Positions 50,742-58,843 of a stretch of 64,000 nt of DNA are shown here, in pieces. The notes under the pieces were generated by a model. That model saw nothing but the letters and a program-made list of their open reading frames with translations. It did no database searches and had not been told where the DNA came from. Position numbers and translations under genes: made by a program. Position 1 is the stretch's first letter, and the number at the start of each line of letters is the position of its first letter. This DNA is from Micromonospora humi (GTDB taxonomy: Bacteria; Actinomycetota; Actinomycetes; Mycobacteriales; Micromonosporaceae). The stretch lies in contig NZ_FMDM01000003.1 in assembly GCF_900090105.1 (NCBI RefSeq), positions 62,001 through 126,000 of the forward strand. Direction: 5' to 3'.

Positions 50742-51179
50742 GTGAGCGCGACCGCTGGTCAGGCCGCCGACGGGGTACGCAGCCTGGCGGACCGGTTCGG
50801 GATCGAACCGGGCATGGTCGTCATGGAGATGGGCTACGACGAGGACGTCGACACCGATCTTCGAGACGCCCTGACCGACCGCTGTGGAGAACTTGTCGAC
50901 GAGGACACCGACGAGGTGGTCGACGCGGTCCTGGTCTGGCACCGCGACGGCGACGGTGACCTCTTCGAGCTCCTCGTCGACGCCCTCGGGCCGCTGGCGG
51001 ACAACGGCGTGGTCTGGCTCCTGACGCCGAAGGCCGGCCGGGACGGCCACGTCGAGCCGAGCGAGGTCGCCGAGAGCGCGCAGACCGCCGGGCTCCAGCA
51101 GACCTCCACCATCAACGCCGGCCGCGACTGGAGCGGCGCCCGCCTGGTGCTGCGGCGCGGTTCCAAGAGCAAGAAGTAG
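50742..51179 (+). CDS. DUF3052 family protein
   Basis: 145 residues from a GTG with GAGGAGG nine bases upstream. LADRFGIEPGMVVMEMGYDEDVDTDLRDAL and DALGPLADNGVVWLLTPKAGRDGHVEPSEV are hallmarks of DUF3052, a universal actinobacterial family of unknown role. It ends eight bases before ahpE, the same order as Rv2239c-ahpE in Mycobacterium tuberculosis, so a link to peroxide defence or to pyruvate dehydrogenase is plausible. Confidence 0.93.
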   Translation: MSATAGQAADGVRSLADRFGIEPGMVVMEMGYDEDVDTDLRDALTDRCGELVDEDTDEVVDAVLVWHRDGDGDLFELLVDALGPLADNGVVWLLTPKAGRDGHVEPSEVAESAQTAGLQQTSTINAGRDWSGARLVLRRGSKSKK

Positions 51180-51187
51180 GAGCGCGC

Positions 51188-51655
51188 ATGCCGATCGAGG
51201 TGGGCGCCGAGGCGCCCGACTTCCTGCTCAAGGACCAGAACAACCAGGAGGTCCGGCTCTCCGACCTCCGCGGTCGCAAGACCGTGCTGCTGGTCTTCTA
51301 CCCGCTCGCCTTCACCGGCATCTGCCAGGGTGAGCTGTGCGAGGTGCGGGACAACCTCAACGAGTACGTCAACGACGACGTCCAGGTGCTGACCGTCAGC
51401 GTCGACTCGGTCTACGCCCACAAGATCTGGGCCGACCGGGAGGGCTACCAGTTCCCGCTGCTGGCCGACTTCTGGCCGCACGGCGCGGTGGCCCAGGCAT
51501 ACGGCGTCTTCAACGAGGTCGCCGGCATCGCCAACCGGGGCACCTTCGTCATCGACCGGGCCGGCGTGGTCCGCTTCGCGGAGATGAACATGCCCGGCGA
51601 GGCGCGCGACCAGCAGGGCTGGCGCAAGGCGCTGGCCGAGGCGGTCACCGGCTGA
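51188..51655 (+). CDS. ahpE: Peroxiredoxin, AhpE type
   Basis: 155 residues. The active site FYPLAFTGICQGELCEV places the peroxidatic Cys at residue 46 with a second Cys five residues on. VLTVSVDSVYAHKIWA and FPLLADFWPHGAVAQAYGVF complete the 1-Cys/AhpE pattern. It reduces peroxides and peroxynitrite, probably recycled by mycothiol-linked redoxins in this phylum. Co-transcribed with DUF3052. Confidence 0.92.
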   Translation: MPIEVGAEAPDFLLKDQNNQEVRLSDLRGRKTVLLVFYPLAFTGICQGELCEVRDNLNEYVNDDVQVLTVSVDSVYAHKIWADREGYQFPLLADFWPHGAVAQAYGVFNEVAGIANRGTFVIDRAGVVRFAEMNMPGEARDQQGWRKALAEAVTG

Positions 51656-51735
51656 TCCCACCCCTGACACGTCGGTCGACCGGGCCGGAGGCCGGCAGGT
51701 AAGCTTGCCGCTCCGGCCGGCCGTACGGGCGTTCC

Positions 51736-51810
51736 GGGCGCGTAGCTCAGTGGGAGAGCACTCGCCTTACAAGCGAGGGGTCGCAGGTTCGAAACCTGCC
51801 GCGCCCACCA
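51736..51810 (+). tRNA. tRNA-Val (anticodon TAC)
   Basis: 75 bases including an encoded CCA. Acceptor GGGCGCG pairs with CGCGCCC. The D arm is GCTC...GAGC. The anticodon stem CTCGC/GCGAG encloses the loop CTTACAA, giving anticodon TAC. The T arm is CAGGTTCGAAACCTG with the usual TTCGAAA loop. It reads GUA valine codons, rare in this GC-rich genome. Confidence 0.97.
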
Positions 51811-51981
51811 CACACCAGCAGCGAAAACCGCCACGCCGCCTTCGCCGAGGACTTCCCGTCCGAGCGGGCTGACTGACCGCGGTCTCCGGTGCGGCCGTCC
51901 AGCCGGTTGCGCGACAACGACCGGTGTCTCTATAACTACTGTCGGCCCCACCGACCTCCGGGGGGTCTGACGGGGGAGATC

Positions 51982-53031
51982 ATGAGGAGAAGATCGGTTT
52001 TCGCTGCCGGCGTTCTGGCCGCAGTCCTGGTCATCGTCAGTTCGCCAGGCCCGGCCCAGGCCGCTGACGTCCTGCAGGTCAACGGCGCCTACAGCGACTC
52101 GCCAAATCCGGGCACCCTGGTTGTCTCGGTCACCTCTACGCAGCCGATCGCCAACATCCTGGCGGAGGTCGTCACCGAGGACACCGGTGCCCCGGTCGCC
52201 CAGACCTCGAGCTTCGCGCTCCAGTCACAGACGTCGGATGCCGCCTTGTGGGCCACATCAGCGCCTCTGATCCTCGACGCGCTCGGCGACTATGTCGTGC
52301 ACGTCGAGGTGACCGATGTGGCGGGCAACCACGTCCGACAGGAACGGGCCGGTTCGCTTCTCTACCGGGTCGTCACCTTCCTGGACGGAGTCACCGCCGC
52401 CCCCAGCACGGTCGACTACGACCGCCGCCAAGTGACCGTTCGCGGAACGCTCAAGGGCCGCTGGCCCGGCACCGGCGAAGTCCGCCCGCTTGCCGAATTC
52501 CCCATCGACGTCAACGGATCGGACGGCTCGCCCCCGGTCAGCACCGCACCCGACGGGTCCTTCAGCAGCACTGTCACCATATTCGGCCCCGCTCCGGAAG
52601 TGACGGCAACGTACTACGCCTCGCTCGACCGACCTTACTTCGAGCAATCCGAGCCGGTCCGCTTCCCGATCACGATCGATCCCCGGCAGACACGAGTCAC
52701 CGCGAAGGTCGACCGCACCAGAGTTGTCGCCGGCCGCAGCGTGCAGGTCAGGGGCCAGTTGTCGTGGCTGACCTCGGCCGGCTGGGCCCCGTACGCCAAC
52801 CAGGCCAGCGTCATCTACTTCAACCTCTGCGACGACAACGGCTGCTACGCCACCTACGGGCCTACGGACACCGACGCCAAGGGGCGGTTCGTGGTAGACA
52901 TCGTGCCCTCCCAGACCGGGTACTTCCACGTCGTGTTCTCGCCGAACGATCCGTTCAACGGCCGGTTCATCGCCGACAGCGCGACGCGGACCGGGATCGT
53001 CACCGTCTTGCCAGCCGGTCCGCTGCGGTAG
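51982..53031 (+). CDS. Secreted beta-rich protein of unknown function, lower GC
   Basis: 349 residues from an ATG with GGGGGAG close upstream. A signal peptide (SVFAAGVLAAVLVIVSSPGPAQA, cleaved before ADVLQ) precedes about 320 residues of repeated beta-strand patterns resembling Ig-like domains (VTFLDGVTAAPSTVDYDRRQ, then RVTAKVDRTRVVAGRSVQVRG). One Cys pair is seen (NLCDDNGCYATY). No catalytic motif. Base composition is visibly less GC-rich than its neighbours, and it sits just after tRNA-Val, so recent acquisition is possible. Confidence 0.8.
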   Translation: MRRRSVFAAGVLAAVLVIVSSPGPAQAADVLQVNGAYSDSPNPGTLVVSVTSTQPIANILAEVVTEDTGAPVAQTSSFALQSQTSDAALWATSAPLILDALGDYVVHVEVTDVAGNHVRQERAGSLLYRVVTFLDGVTAAPSTVDYDRRQVTVRGTLKGRWPGTGEVRPLAEFPIDVNGSDGSPPVSTAPDGSFSSTVTIFGPAPEVTATYYASLDRPYFEQSEPVRFPITIDPRQTRVTAKVDRTRVVAGRSVQVRGQLSWLTSAGWAPYANQASVIYFNLCDDNGCYATYGPTDTDAKGRFVVDIVPSQTGYFHVVFSPNDPFNGRFIADSATRTGIVTVLPAGPLR

Positions 53032-53036
53032 TGGAA

Positions 53037-53069
53037 CGCACCGGCGAGCCGACCCGGCTCGCCGGTGCG
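53037..53069. terminator. Hairpin terminator after the secreted protein
   Basis: 14-bp perfect stem CGCACCGGCGAGCC / GGCTCGCCGGTGCG, loop GACCC, five bases after the stop. Confidence 0.85.
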
Positions 53070-53070
53070 C

Positions 53071-53157
53071 CAGTGAATCGATCGTTCACCCCGCCGGCCA
53101 CATTCGTCCCGCAGGCTCTGGTGGAACCGTTCCACCTTCCCGGGCGCCCACCACCCA
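53071..53157 (-). pseudogene. Remnant of an integrase-core (DDE) transposase C-terminus
   Basis: On the minus strand the frame reads APGKVERFHQSLRDECGRRG. The G-K-V-E-R-F-H-x-(S/T)-L motif surrounds the last acidic residue of the rve/DDE catalytic core in IS481 and IS3-type transposases. Nothing of the rest of the gene is found and no terminal inverted repeats were seen. It is a short fossil downstream of tRNA-Val and next to the APH gene. Confidence 0.5.
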
Positions 53158-53167
53158 CCACCGCAGT

Positions 53168-54133
53168 TCAGGGCGCGTAGCCGGGGTCGGCGACGGTCTC
53201 CGCGATGCGGGTGAGCCAGTACAGGTCGTTGGCCCGGGACTCGGCACTCGCCTGCGGGTCGAGGACGCCGGCGAGGAACGCGGCGACGTCGTCGAGGCGC
53301 CGCTCTTCGCGGTACCAGCTCAGCAACGTCGGCTCCGGCTCCACCGGCCCGTACCCCTCGCGGAACAGCGCGGCGCGGCGCGCGTCGATCGGGTGGTCGC
53401 CGAAGTCCTTGCTGTGCACGAACATCAGGTCCCGCTCGCGCGGCGCGAGGATCGGCGCGTCCCAGTCCACCACGTGCAGCGGGCCGTCGCCGTCGGCGAT
53501 CAGGTTGCCGGGGTGGATGTCGGCGTGGCAGATGACGTGCGGGGCTTGTGGGACGCGGGCGGCCAACTCGTCGACCGTCTCCGCCAGCCGGAGCAGCGCG
53601 TCGCCGTACCGGTGCCAGAACGCCCCGAGGGACTCGCTCGTGGCGGCCTGCTCGCCCAGGGTGCACAGCCGCTGCCCGGCCTCCGACCGGTAGGTCTCGA
53701 CCGGCAGCACGGCGGCGATCTCCGGGCTCGGCCGGACCGCGTGCAGGTGGGCGAGGAACTCGCCGTACTCGATCCACTGGCGGTCGGTCAGTCCCCGACC
53801 CCAGAGGCTGCCGCCGTCGCGGTACGGGTAGAGCAGCAGTTCGTCGTCGCCGAACCGGTGCGCGGCCCCGCCGCCGGCCAGGTCCACCGGCGCGACGACC
53901 TGCCGGACGCCGTGCGCGCGGAGGAATCCGGGCAGCGCGACGGCCGCCGGGGTGAACTCGCCGCGGCGCAGCTTGAGGAACCAGCGCCCGCCGTCGGACG
54001 TGTCCACCCGGTAGGCCCACGCCTGCCCGTCCAGACCGACCGGCAGGAACACGAGGTCGGCGATGTCCAGGGCCCAGGCGGCGGCCACCTCGGCCGCCAG
54101 GAGCCGCTCGTCCACGCCCGGCTTGTCGATCAC
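53168..54133 (-). CDS. APH-family (aminoglycoside/spectinomycin-type) phosphotransferase
   Basis: 321 residues of the protein-kinase-like fold. The ATP lysine lies in RWFLKLRRGEF, the catalytic loop is VICHADIHPGNLI (near residue 200) and the metal Asp is in LHVVDWDAPILAPRERDLMF, a sequence close to spectinomycin phosphotransferase APH(9)-like and other small-molecule kinases. It would phosphorylate a small molecule. Resistance is possible but not proven by sequence; housekeeping homologues are common in actinomycetes. Confidence 0.85.
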   Translation of the reverse strand: MIDKPGVDERLLAAEVAAAWALDIADLVFLPVGLDGQAWAYRVDTSDGGRWFLKLRRGEFTPAAVALPGFLRAHGVRQVVAPVDLAGGGAAHRFGDDELLLYPYRDGGSLWGRGLTDRQWIEYGEFLAHLHAVRPSPEIAAVLPVETYRSEAGQRLCTLGEQAATSESLGAFWHRYGDALLRLAETVDELAARVPQAPHVICHADIHPGNLIADGDGPLHVVDWDAPILAPRERDLMFVHSKDFGDHPIDARRAALFREGYGPVEPEPTLLSWYREERRLDDVAAFLAGVLDPQASAESRANDLYWLTRIAETVADPGYAP

Positions 54134-54184
54134 CGCCGGAGCGTCGCAGGTCGTGACGCGCCGGACAAGCGAATTGCCCGGCCG

Positions 54185-54664
54185 TCAGGGGAGCGGCTCG
54201 ACGATCTGGACGCCATGGGCGCGCAGCACCGCCTCGACCCGCTTCCGGCCGGCCGACTCCGGTTGCCGCCAGAGCCAGACCTGCCCGACCAGGACCGCGT
54301 TGTTCGGCCCGGGCACGTCCCACCGGCCGCCGTTCGGGTACACGGCGAGCGCGAGCCGGCCGAAGCCGGGGCGGGCGATCCCGGCCTGGTGGATCTCGGA
54401 CCACCGGTAGCTGCGGGTGACCGTGCCCCGGTGCCGGACCAGCAGCCCGATGTCGTCGGCGAGCAGCGCGCCGTCGCGGTGCCGCCAGGCCGAGACGACT
54501 GTGGCGGCGGTCATCCCGAGGGGCGCGATGAGCGAGGCGAAGCCGCCCCGGAGGGAGAGAACGACGATTAGGGTGAGCAACCCGAGCGGCACGAGCACCG
54601 CCGGCCACCACCGGGATGCGAACAACACCACCGGCTCCGCGCCGGGCCCCCGTTCCTCCGCCAC
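54185..54664 (-). CDS. Membrane protein with two helices and PH-like domain
   Basis: 159 residues from a GTG at 54664; a longer frame extends upstream without a ribosome site. Two adjacent membrane helices (WWPAVLVPLGLLTLIVVLSL, ASLIAPLGMTAATVVSAW) are followed by a cytoplasmic beta-rich part (DGALLADDIGLLVRHRGTVTR, YRWSEIHQAGIARPGF) that resembles bacterial PH-like (bPH/YdbT-type) domains. Unknown role. Divergent from the VOC gene, 58 bases apart. Confidence 0.7.
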   Translation of the reverse strand: MAEERGPGAEPVVLFASRWWPAVLVPLGLLTLIVVLSLRGGFASLIAPLGMTAATVVSAWRHRDGALLADDIGLLVRHRGTVTRSYRWSEIHQAGIARPGFGRLALAVYPNGGRWDVPGPNNAVLVGQVWLWRQPESAGRKRVEAVLRAHGVQIVEPLP

Positions 54665-54722
54665 GTGAGCGTTGGTGCCCGGATCGGCGTCGATCGACAC
54701 ACCCGGCGCGCACAATGCTCGG

Positions 54723-55058
54723 ATGGCCGAACGACTGGCGCCGATCCTGCGGGTCCGCGACGCGGACGCCGCCGTCACCTGGTACGCCCGGCTGGGCTTC
54801 GCCCGGCTGTGGGAGCACCGATTCGCACCCGACCTGCCGCGCTACACCGGCATCGGCCGGCCGGGTATGGAGATCCACCTGTCCGAGCACGCCGGCGACG
54901 CCACCCCCGGCACGTTGCTCTATCTCTACGTGGACGACGTCGACGCGCTGGCGGCGGCGTGTGGCGGGGTCGAGGTGCGCAGCCAGGAGTGGGGGCGGGA
55001 CTTCGAGGTGACCGACCCGGACGGCAACCGGATCCGGGTCGGCACGGTGCCGGGCTGA
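54723..55058 (+). CDS. VOC superfamily (glyoxalase/bleomycin-resistance-like) protein
   Basis: 111 residues forming a single VOC unit: APILRVRDADAAVTWYARLGF, GMEIHLSEHAGD, LLYLYVDDVDALAA and FEVTDPDGNRIRVG. Proteins of this length dimerise, and some bind bleomycin or similar drugs while others are metal-dependent lyases. The metal ligands are partly visible (His in EIHLSEH). Function not assignable. Converges on the GH15 gene with four bases between stops. Confidence 0.87.
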   Translation: MAERLAPILRVRDADAAVTWYARLGFARLWEHRFAPDLPRYTGIGRPGMEIHLSEHAGDATPGTLLYLYVDDVDALAAACGGVEVRSQEWGRDFEVTDPDGNRIRVGTVPG

Positions 55059-55062
55059 ACCC

Positions 55063-56910
55063 CTACTGGCGGCGGCGGGCGTCGGCCTCGGCGTCGAGCA
55101 GGTCGTTCAGCGCCAACGCCGAGTTGATCAGCGAGAGGTGGCTGAACGCCTGCGGGTAGTTGCCGATCTGCTCGCCGGTCGCGGCGATCTCCTCGGCGTA
55201 CAGGCCGAGGTGGTTGCTGAAGGTGAACATCTTCTCGAAGGTGAGCCGGGCGTCGTCGAGTCGACCGGTGCGGGCCAGTGCCTCGACGTACCAGAACGTG
55301 CACATGTTGAACGTGCCCTCGTGGCCGGGCAGGCCGTCGGGGGAGTGCACCGGGTCGTAGCGGTGGACCAGGCTGTCGGAGACCAGGTCCCGCTCGATCG
55401 CGGCCAGCGTGGACTTCCACAGCGGGTCGCTGGGCGTCACGAAGCCCACCGCCGGCATCGCCAGCAACGCGGCGTCCAGCACGTTCTCGTCGTACGCCTG
55501 CACGAAGCTGCCGCGTTCCCGGTGGTAGCCGCGGGCCATGACCTGGTTGTAGATCCGGTTGCGCTGCTCCATCCAGCAGGACATGTCGCCGGGGCGGCCG
55601 GTGCGGGTGGCCAGGCGGATGGCCCGGTCCAGCGCGACCCAGGACATCACCCGGCCGAACGTGTAGTTGCGGGGGTGGTGGCGGCTCTCCCAGATGCCGG
55701 CGTCGCGTTGGTCCCAGTTGTGGCAGAGCCAGTCGACCAGCCGGACGGTGCTCTTCCACACCTGGTGCGACACCCGGATGCCCTGCTCGTCGGCGAGGTG
55801 CATGGCGTAGAGCGCCTCGCCGTGGATGTCGAGCTGGAGCTGGTCGGCGGCGCCGTTGCCGATCCGCACCGGGCGGGAGCCGCGGTAGCCCTCCAGGTGT
55901 TCCAGCACCTCCTCGTGCAGGTCCGAGGAGCCGTCCACGCGGTACATGATCTTCAGCGGGTCCTGGTGGTCGCCGGCCTCGCGGATCCGCTCGTCCAGCC
56001 AGTCCATGTAGCTGCTGACCTCCTCGGTGAAGCCGAGGCCGAGCAGCGCGTGCACGGAGAACGAGGTGTCGCGGACCCAGGTGTAGCGGTAGTCCCAGTT
56101 GCGGGTGCCGCCGACCAGTTCGGGCAGCGCGGCGGTGGGCGCGGCGATCATCGCGCCGGTCGGCGCGTACGTCATGAGCTTCAACGTGATCGCCGAGCGT
56201 TCCACCATCTCGCGCCAGCGGCCGGTGTAGCGGGAGCGTTCGACCCAGCGCCGCCAGTAGTCCCGGGTCCACTCGAACATCCCCTGGACCTCTTCCGGGG
56301 AGATGATCCGCGGTTCGGTGCCGGCCGTCTCCAGCACCACCCCGCCGGTGTCGCCCTCGTGCAACGTGCCGTACGCGACGAGGTCGCCGTCGTCGAGGCG
56401 GACGTCGCCGCCCTGGGCGATGAGCTGCCGCACCGGGTCGACCGGGTTGAACGTGAGCGACGCCGACGGGCTGCGGAAGACGTACCCGTTCTGGTGGCGT
56501 TCGAGCTGGTGCTTCTGTCGGGCGTAGTCGAAGCGGGGCCGGCACTCGACCCGGAAGCGCATGCTGCCCCGGACCATGTTGACCATGCGGACCAGGCGGT
56601 GCGCGTCGGTGGCCCGTTCGCCGGTGACCGGCATGAAGTCCATCACCTCGGCGACGCCGTCGGCGCTGATGAAGCGGGTGATCAGGATCGGCGTGCCGGG
56701 CAGGTAGAGCTGCTTGGTGACGTACCGGACGTCGTCCGGGGCGATGCGGAAGTAGCCGCCCTTGTCCTTGTCCAGCAGCGCGGCGAAGACGCTCGGCGAG
56801 TCGAAGCGGGGCGCGCAGAACCAGTCGATCGTCCCGTCGCAGGTCACCAGCGCGGCGGTCTGGAGATCGCCGATGAGCCCGTGGTCCTCGATCGCCGGAT
56901 AGCTGTCCAC
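55063..56910 (-). CDS. GH15 family glucoamylase/trehalase-like glycoside hydrolase
   Basis: 615 residues. The N-terminal domain begins YPAIEDHGLIGDLQTAALV and DGTIDWFCAPRFDSPSVFA, typical of the GH15 branch that includes mycobacterial trehalase. The (alpha/alpha)6 barrel follows, with NWDYRYTWVRDTSFSVHALLGLG (catalytic region) and LPGHEGTFNMCTFWYVEALAR near the end, where the second catalytic Glu (HEGTF) lies. No signal peptide, so it acts inside the cell on trehalose or maltodextrins. It stands alone. Confidence 0.92.
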   Translation of the reverse strand: MDSYPAIEDHGLIGDLQTAALVTCDGTIDWFCAPRFDSPSVFAALLDKDKGGYFRIAPDDVRYVTKQLYLPGTPILITRFISADGVAEVMDFMPVTGERATDAHRLVRMVNMVRGSMRFRVECRPRFDYARQKHQLERHQNGYVFRSPSASLTFNPVDPVRQLIAQGGDVRLDDGDLVAYGTLHEGDTGGVVLETAGTEPRIISPEEVQGMFEWTRDYWRRWVERSRYTGRWREMVERSAITLKLMTYAPTGAMIAAPTAALPELVGGTRNWDYRYTWVRDTSFSVHALLGLGFTEEVSSYMDWLDERIREAGDHQDPLKIMYRVDGSSDLHEEVLEHLEGYRGSRPVRIGNGAADQLQLDIHGEALYAMHLADEQGIRVSHQVWKSTVRLVDWLCHNWDQRDAGIWESRHHPRNYTFGRVMSWVALDRAIRLATRTGRPGDMSCWMEQRNRIYNQVMARGYHRERGSFVQAYDENVLDAALLAMPAVGFVTPSDPLWKSTLAAIERDLVSDSLVHRYDPVHSPDGLPGHEGTFNMCTFWYVEALARTGRLDDARLTFEKMFTFSNHLGLYAEEIAATGEQIGNYPQAFSHLSLINSALALNDLLDAEADARRRQ

Positions 56911-56968
56911 GTCGCCCCCCGCGCTCGGCTGCTCCTGCGCATTCCAACCTAGGGGAAGAATTGTCAGG

Positions 56969-57946
56969 TTAGGGCCGTTTCGTGTAGTCGGCCGTCTCGC
57001 GGCGCGCCTCGACCGCCCGGCGGGTCTCCTCGGCCACCAGGTCCGCGTTGATCATCGCCGCCGTCCGGGCGCCGGCCGCCGCCGCGGCACCGACCTGGGC
57101 GGACAGGTCGGTCACGTTGCCCGCCACCCACACCCCGGGAACATCGGTACGCCCCGCCGGGTCGGCCGGCACGTACTCACCCGACCCGCTCTCGTGCGGC
57201 GTCGCGCGCAGGCCCAGTGCCGCCAGGAAACCGGTCCGCGCCACCATCCGGGGCGCGACGGTCAGCACCTCGCGGGCGACCGTGCGGCCGTCGCGCAGGC
57301 GTACCCCGGTCAGCCGGTCCCCGGCGACCTCGACGGCCGCGACCTCGCCCTCGACCACCGGCACGCCACGCGCGGCGAGCTGCTCCGCCTGCTCGTCGGT
57401 GAGCGGCGGGGCGGTGTGGCGGAGATAGACCACGTCGTCGCTCCACTGCCGGAACAGCAGCGTCTGGTGCACCGACAGCGGTCCGCTGCCGACGACCCCG
57501 ATCGGCCGGTCGCGCACCTCCCAGCCGTGGCAGTACGGGCAGTGCACCACGTCCCGACCCCAGCGCTCCCGCAGCCCCGGCACGTCCGGCAACTCGTCCA
57601 CCAGGCCGGTGGCCACCAGCACCTGGCCGGCCCGCACCCGGCGACCCCCGGCCAGTGCCAGGTCGAAGCTCGCGCCGTCGCGGGTGACGGCCTCGACCTC
57701 GCCGGCGAGCAGTTGACCGCCGTACCGGCGGACCTCGTCGCGCCCGCGTGCCAGCACCTCGGCCGGCGGCACACCGTCGAGGGCGAGCAGCGCGTGCACC
57801 CCCTCGGCCGGCGCGTTGCGCGGGCTGCCTCCGTCGATCACCAGCACCGACCGGCGCGACCGGGCCAGCATGAGCGCCCCGCTCAGGCCGGCCGCGCCGC
57901 CGCCGATCACCACCACCTCGTAGCCGTCCGTCCGTAGCTCGGTCAT
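56969..57946 (-). CDS. NAD(P)/FAD oxidoreductase, thioredoxin-reductase-like
   Basis: 325 residues from the ATG at 57946. The FAD Rossmann motif is VVVIGGGAAGLSGALMLARS. The dithiol centre is VHCPYCHGWEV (CPYC near residue 137), the NAD(P) motif is IGVVGSGPLSVHQTL and the FAD-closing motif is GVWVAGNVTD. It is the low-molecular-weight TrxR-like group that includes gliotoxin/holomycin-type dithiol oxidases (GliT, HlmI) and ferredoxin-type reductases. No thioredoxin gene is adjacent. The divergent XRE-cupin regulator with a TTGCC-N5-GGCAA site between them is its likely controller. Confidence 0.88.
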   Translation of the reverse strand: MTELRTDGYEVVVIGGGAAGLSGALMLARSRRSVLVIDGGSPRNAPAEGVHALLALDGVPPAEVLARGRDEVRRYGGQLLAGEVEAVTRDGASFDLALAGGRRVRAGQVLVATGLVDELPDVPGLRERWGRDVVHCPYCHGWEVRDRPIGVVGSGPLSVHQTLLFRQWSDDVVYLRHTAPPLTDEQAEQLAARGVPVVEGEVAAVEVAGDRLTGVRLRDGRTVAREVLTVAPRMVARTGFLAALGLRATPHESGSGEYVPADPAGRTDVPGVWVAGNVTDLSAQVGAAAAAGARTAAMINADLVAEETRRAVEARRETADYTKRP

Positions 57947-58001
57947 CGTGACCACCTCCGCGACCAGCCTCCGACAGTCAGTGGTGAAACCGCAAACCTT
58001 C

Positions 58002-58016
58002 TTGCCGTTGTGGCAA
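58002..58016. promoter_or_regulatory. Candidate XRE-cupin operator
   Basis: TTGCC-GTTGT-GGCAA inverted repeat ten bases upstream of the regulator ATG and 55 bases from the divergent FAD gene. GCAAAC is also repeated directly, 22 bases apart. The place suits autoregulation and control of the FAD gene. Confidence 0.5.
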
Positions 58017-58025
58017 ACTGGTGCG

Positions 58026-58610
58026 ATGGACGACGACCTCGACCAGGCCCTCGACGCGGTCGGCCCCCGCCTGCGCGCGCTGCGCCGAGAGCGGGAGACC
58101 ACGCTCGCCGACCTCTCCGCCGCCACCGGCATCTCGGTGAGCACACTGTCCCGGCTGGAGTCGGGCGGCCGGCGGCCCACCCTGGAACTGCTGCTCCCGC
58201 TGGCCAAGGCGCACGGCGTCACGCTGGACGAGCTGGTCGGGGCGCCGCCCACCGGCGACCCCCGCATCCACCTGCGGCCGGTCGCCGCGTTCGGGATGAC
58301 CATGCTGCCGCTCACCCGCCGCCCCGGCGGCATCCAGGCCTACAAGCTGATCATCCCGGCCGGCGGTCGGGCCGAGCCCGAACCGAAGACCCACGAGGGG
58401 TACGAATGGGTCTACGTGCTCAACGGCCGGCTGCGCCTGGTGCTCGGCGAGCACGACCTGGTGCTCGCCCCCGGCGAGGCGGCCGAGTTCGACACCCGGG
58501 TGCCGCACTGGTTCGGGCGCGCCGACGACCAGGGGGTGGAGTTCCTCAGCCTGTTCGGCAGCCAGGGCGAGCGGGCGCACCTGCGGGCCCGGCCCCGCGA
58601 CCGGGAGTGA
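58026..58610 (+). CDS. XRE-family regulator with C-terminal cupin
   Basis: 194 residues. The helix-turn-helix is at 12-67 (GPRLRALRRERETTLADLSAATGISVSTLSRLESGGR) and a cupin at 110-185 (EGYEWVYVLNGRLRLVLGEHDLVLAPGEAAEFDTRVPHWFG) with metal-site-like Glu and His. Such proteins sense a small molecule in the cupin and usually repress a neighbour. The gene is divergent from the FAD oxidoreductase. Confidence 0.92.
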   Translation: MDDDLDQALDAVGPRLRALRRERETTLADLSAATGISVSTLSRLESGGRRPTLELLLPLAKAHGVTLDELVGAPPTGDPRIHLRPVAAFGMTMLPLTRRPGGIQAYKLIIPAGGRAEPEPKTHEGYEWVYVLNGRLRLVLGEHDLVLAPGEAAEFDTRVPHWFGRADDQGVEFLSLFGSQGERAHLRARPRDRE

Positions 58611-58738
58611 TCCTGCACACGCCTGGCACACAGCGCCTGCTCAGCTCGGGTTACCGGCTGGTTAGGGTGGGCCTCGCGAAGTCGTCTCCCGGCCACCGGG
58701 ATGCGGCTTCGTAGTGCTTCACGGTGTCCGTGGAGCCC

Positions 58739-58780
58739 AGCCGTCCCGACGTTCTCCGGGCCAACCGCACCGGGACGGCT
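58739..58780 (+). promoter_or_regulatory. Structured leader of the NCS2 permease
   Basis: 10-bp perfect stem AGCCGTCCCG / CGGGACGGCT around a 22-base loop, in the 233-base leader ahead of the permease. It could be an attenuator or part of an unknown regulatory RNA; it matches no riboswitch I can recognise. Confidence 0.35.
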
Positions 58781-58843
58781 GCACCCCCACCGCCCGTCCG
58801 GCGACGACCGGCGGGCCAACCCGGAACGGAGTACGCCCACGCC

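Noticed and set aside
51445..51951. A minus-strand frame containing WWARQVSNLRPLACKASALP
   Set aside because: This peptide is the well-known spurious translation of the antisense strand of a tRNA gene (tRNA-Val here).
53168..54133. Calling the APH-like kinase an antibiotic resistance gene
   Set aside because: Fold and catalytic loop are clear, but the family includes many metabolic kinases and nothing in the context (no resistance neighbours) supports a resistance role.
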